Assembly (NCBI GenBank): GCA_050742415.1
Contig: JBOGIF010000060.1
Coordinates: 1 to 30,917 of the forward strand
Length of the DNA: 30,917 bases
Direction: 5' to 3'
From: JBOGIF01 sp050742415
GTDB taxonomy: Bacteria > Actinomycetota > Acidimicrobiia > Acidimicrobiales > AC-14
The notes under the pieces: generated by a model
Told to the model about the DNA's origin: nothing
Database searches by the model: none
Seen by the model: the letters and a program-made list of their open reading frames with translations, nothing else
Made by a program: the position numbers and the translations under genes
Part shown: positions 30,793 to 30,917 of the stretch, piece after piece
Layout: each line of letters starts with the position of its first letter
Numbering within the stretch: position 1 is the stretch's first letter

Positions 30793-30917
30793 CTACTCCA
30801 GCGTGCAGCCACAGGAGTTGACCTCCCGGGTGATGATGCCCTTGCCGGTGTCCATGTGGGTGGTGCAGGGCATGCAGGGGTCGAAGCTGCGGATGGCCCG
30901 CAGGATGTCGATGCCCT
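30793..30917 (-). CDS. [NiFe]-hydrogenase large subunit, C-terminal end (partial)
   Basis: Only the last 41 residues are inside the window. They include IRSFDPCMPCTTH, the C-terminal nickel-binding DPCxxCxxH signature of [NiFe]-hydrogenase large subunits; the two Cys coordinate the Ni-Fe centre. In this family a maturation endopeptidase usually cuts after the His, which would remove the final 20 residues (MDTGKGIITREVNSCGCTLE). This suggests a uptake-type hydrogenase operon upstream on the minus strand, beyond the right edge. The subgroup cannot be assigned from this fragment. Confidence 0.9.
   Translation of the reverse strand, partial: GIDILRAIRSFDPCMPCTTHMDTGKGIITREVNSCGCTLE

Overview
The window is a very GC-rich, densely coded stretch of bacterial chromosome. 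GTG and TTG starts are frequent, and short overlaps such as ATGA and GTGA are common. The gene content points to Actinomycetota, and I infer a member of Acidimicrobiia or a close uncultured relative. The grounds are a mycobacterial-type RecA intein, SpoVS next to recA, an SCP2-domain protein, an SDR protein, DrrAB-type transporters, a PASTA-domain Ser/Thr kinase and a [NiFe]-hydrogenase gene. No gene gives a species-level assignment.

Layout. Positions 1-4093 are housekeeping: the C-terminal half of recA interrupted by a full-length intein, spoVS, tRNA-Leu(UAG), clpP and a TIGR01777-family epimerase. Positions 4094-4413 hold no convincing gene. Positions 4414-8888 carry a HIT hydrolase and a membrane-anchored unknown (minus strand), a divergent PASTA kinase overlapping an SDR gene (plus), then an SCP2-domain protein and a small acidic protein (minus). 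Positions 9007-10395 look like a small zone of gene decay: an antitoxin-like ribbon-helix-helix gene broken by two one-base shifts, a VOC/glyoxalase protein, and a membrane protein resembling only the N-terminal half of a CPBP protease.

Positions 10647-18202 are mostly plus strand: a DrrAB-like ABC exporter, a transglutaminase-like protein, a cold-shock protein with its terminator, a secreted PPC plus twin beta/gamma-crystallin protein, and a MacB/FtsX-type ABC transporter pair. Positions 18226-21412 (minus) form a tight three-gene operon: an acyl-CoA-dehydrogenase-like flavoprotein without the usual catalytic Glu, a PhnD/SsuA-like binding protein without a signal peptide, and a TusA-like/ferritin-like diiron fusion. 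Its leader holds a tiny ribosome-bound ORF and a hairpin. This operon is one of two candidates for an undescribed system.

Positions 21650-25533 are the second candidate: an AT-rich, repeat-bearing promoter region, an XRE regulator, a RadC-like protein without the JAB metal motif, and a helical-repeat protein of about 900 residues with a DUF2325-like C-terminus. The N-terminus of that last protein lacks an ordinary start codon. Positions 25530-30917 return to more ordinary genes: a long-form dCTP deaminase, a secreted HExxH protein, a DEAD-box helicase, a HAD phosphatase overlapping tail-to-tail with an MFS exporter, and the C-terminus of a [NiFe]-hydrogenase large subunit running off the window.

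All functional calls come from reading motifs in the translations. No database search was possible. Where single-base shifts are proposed, assembly error is a live alternative.
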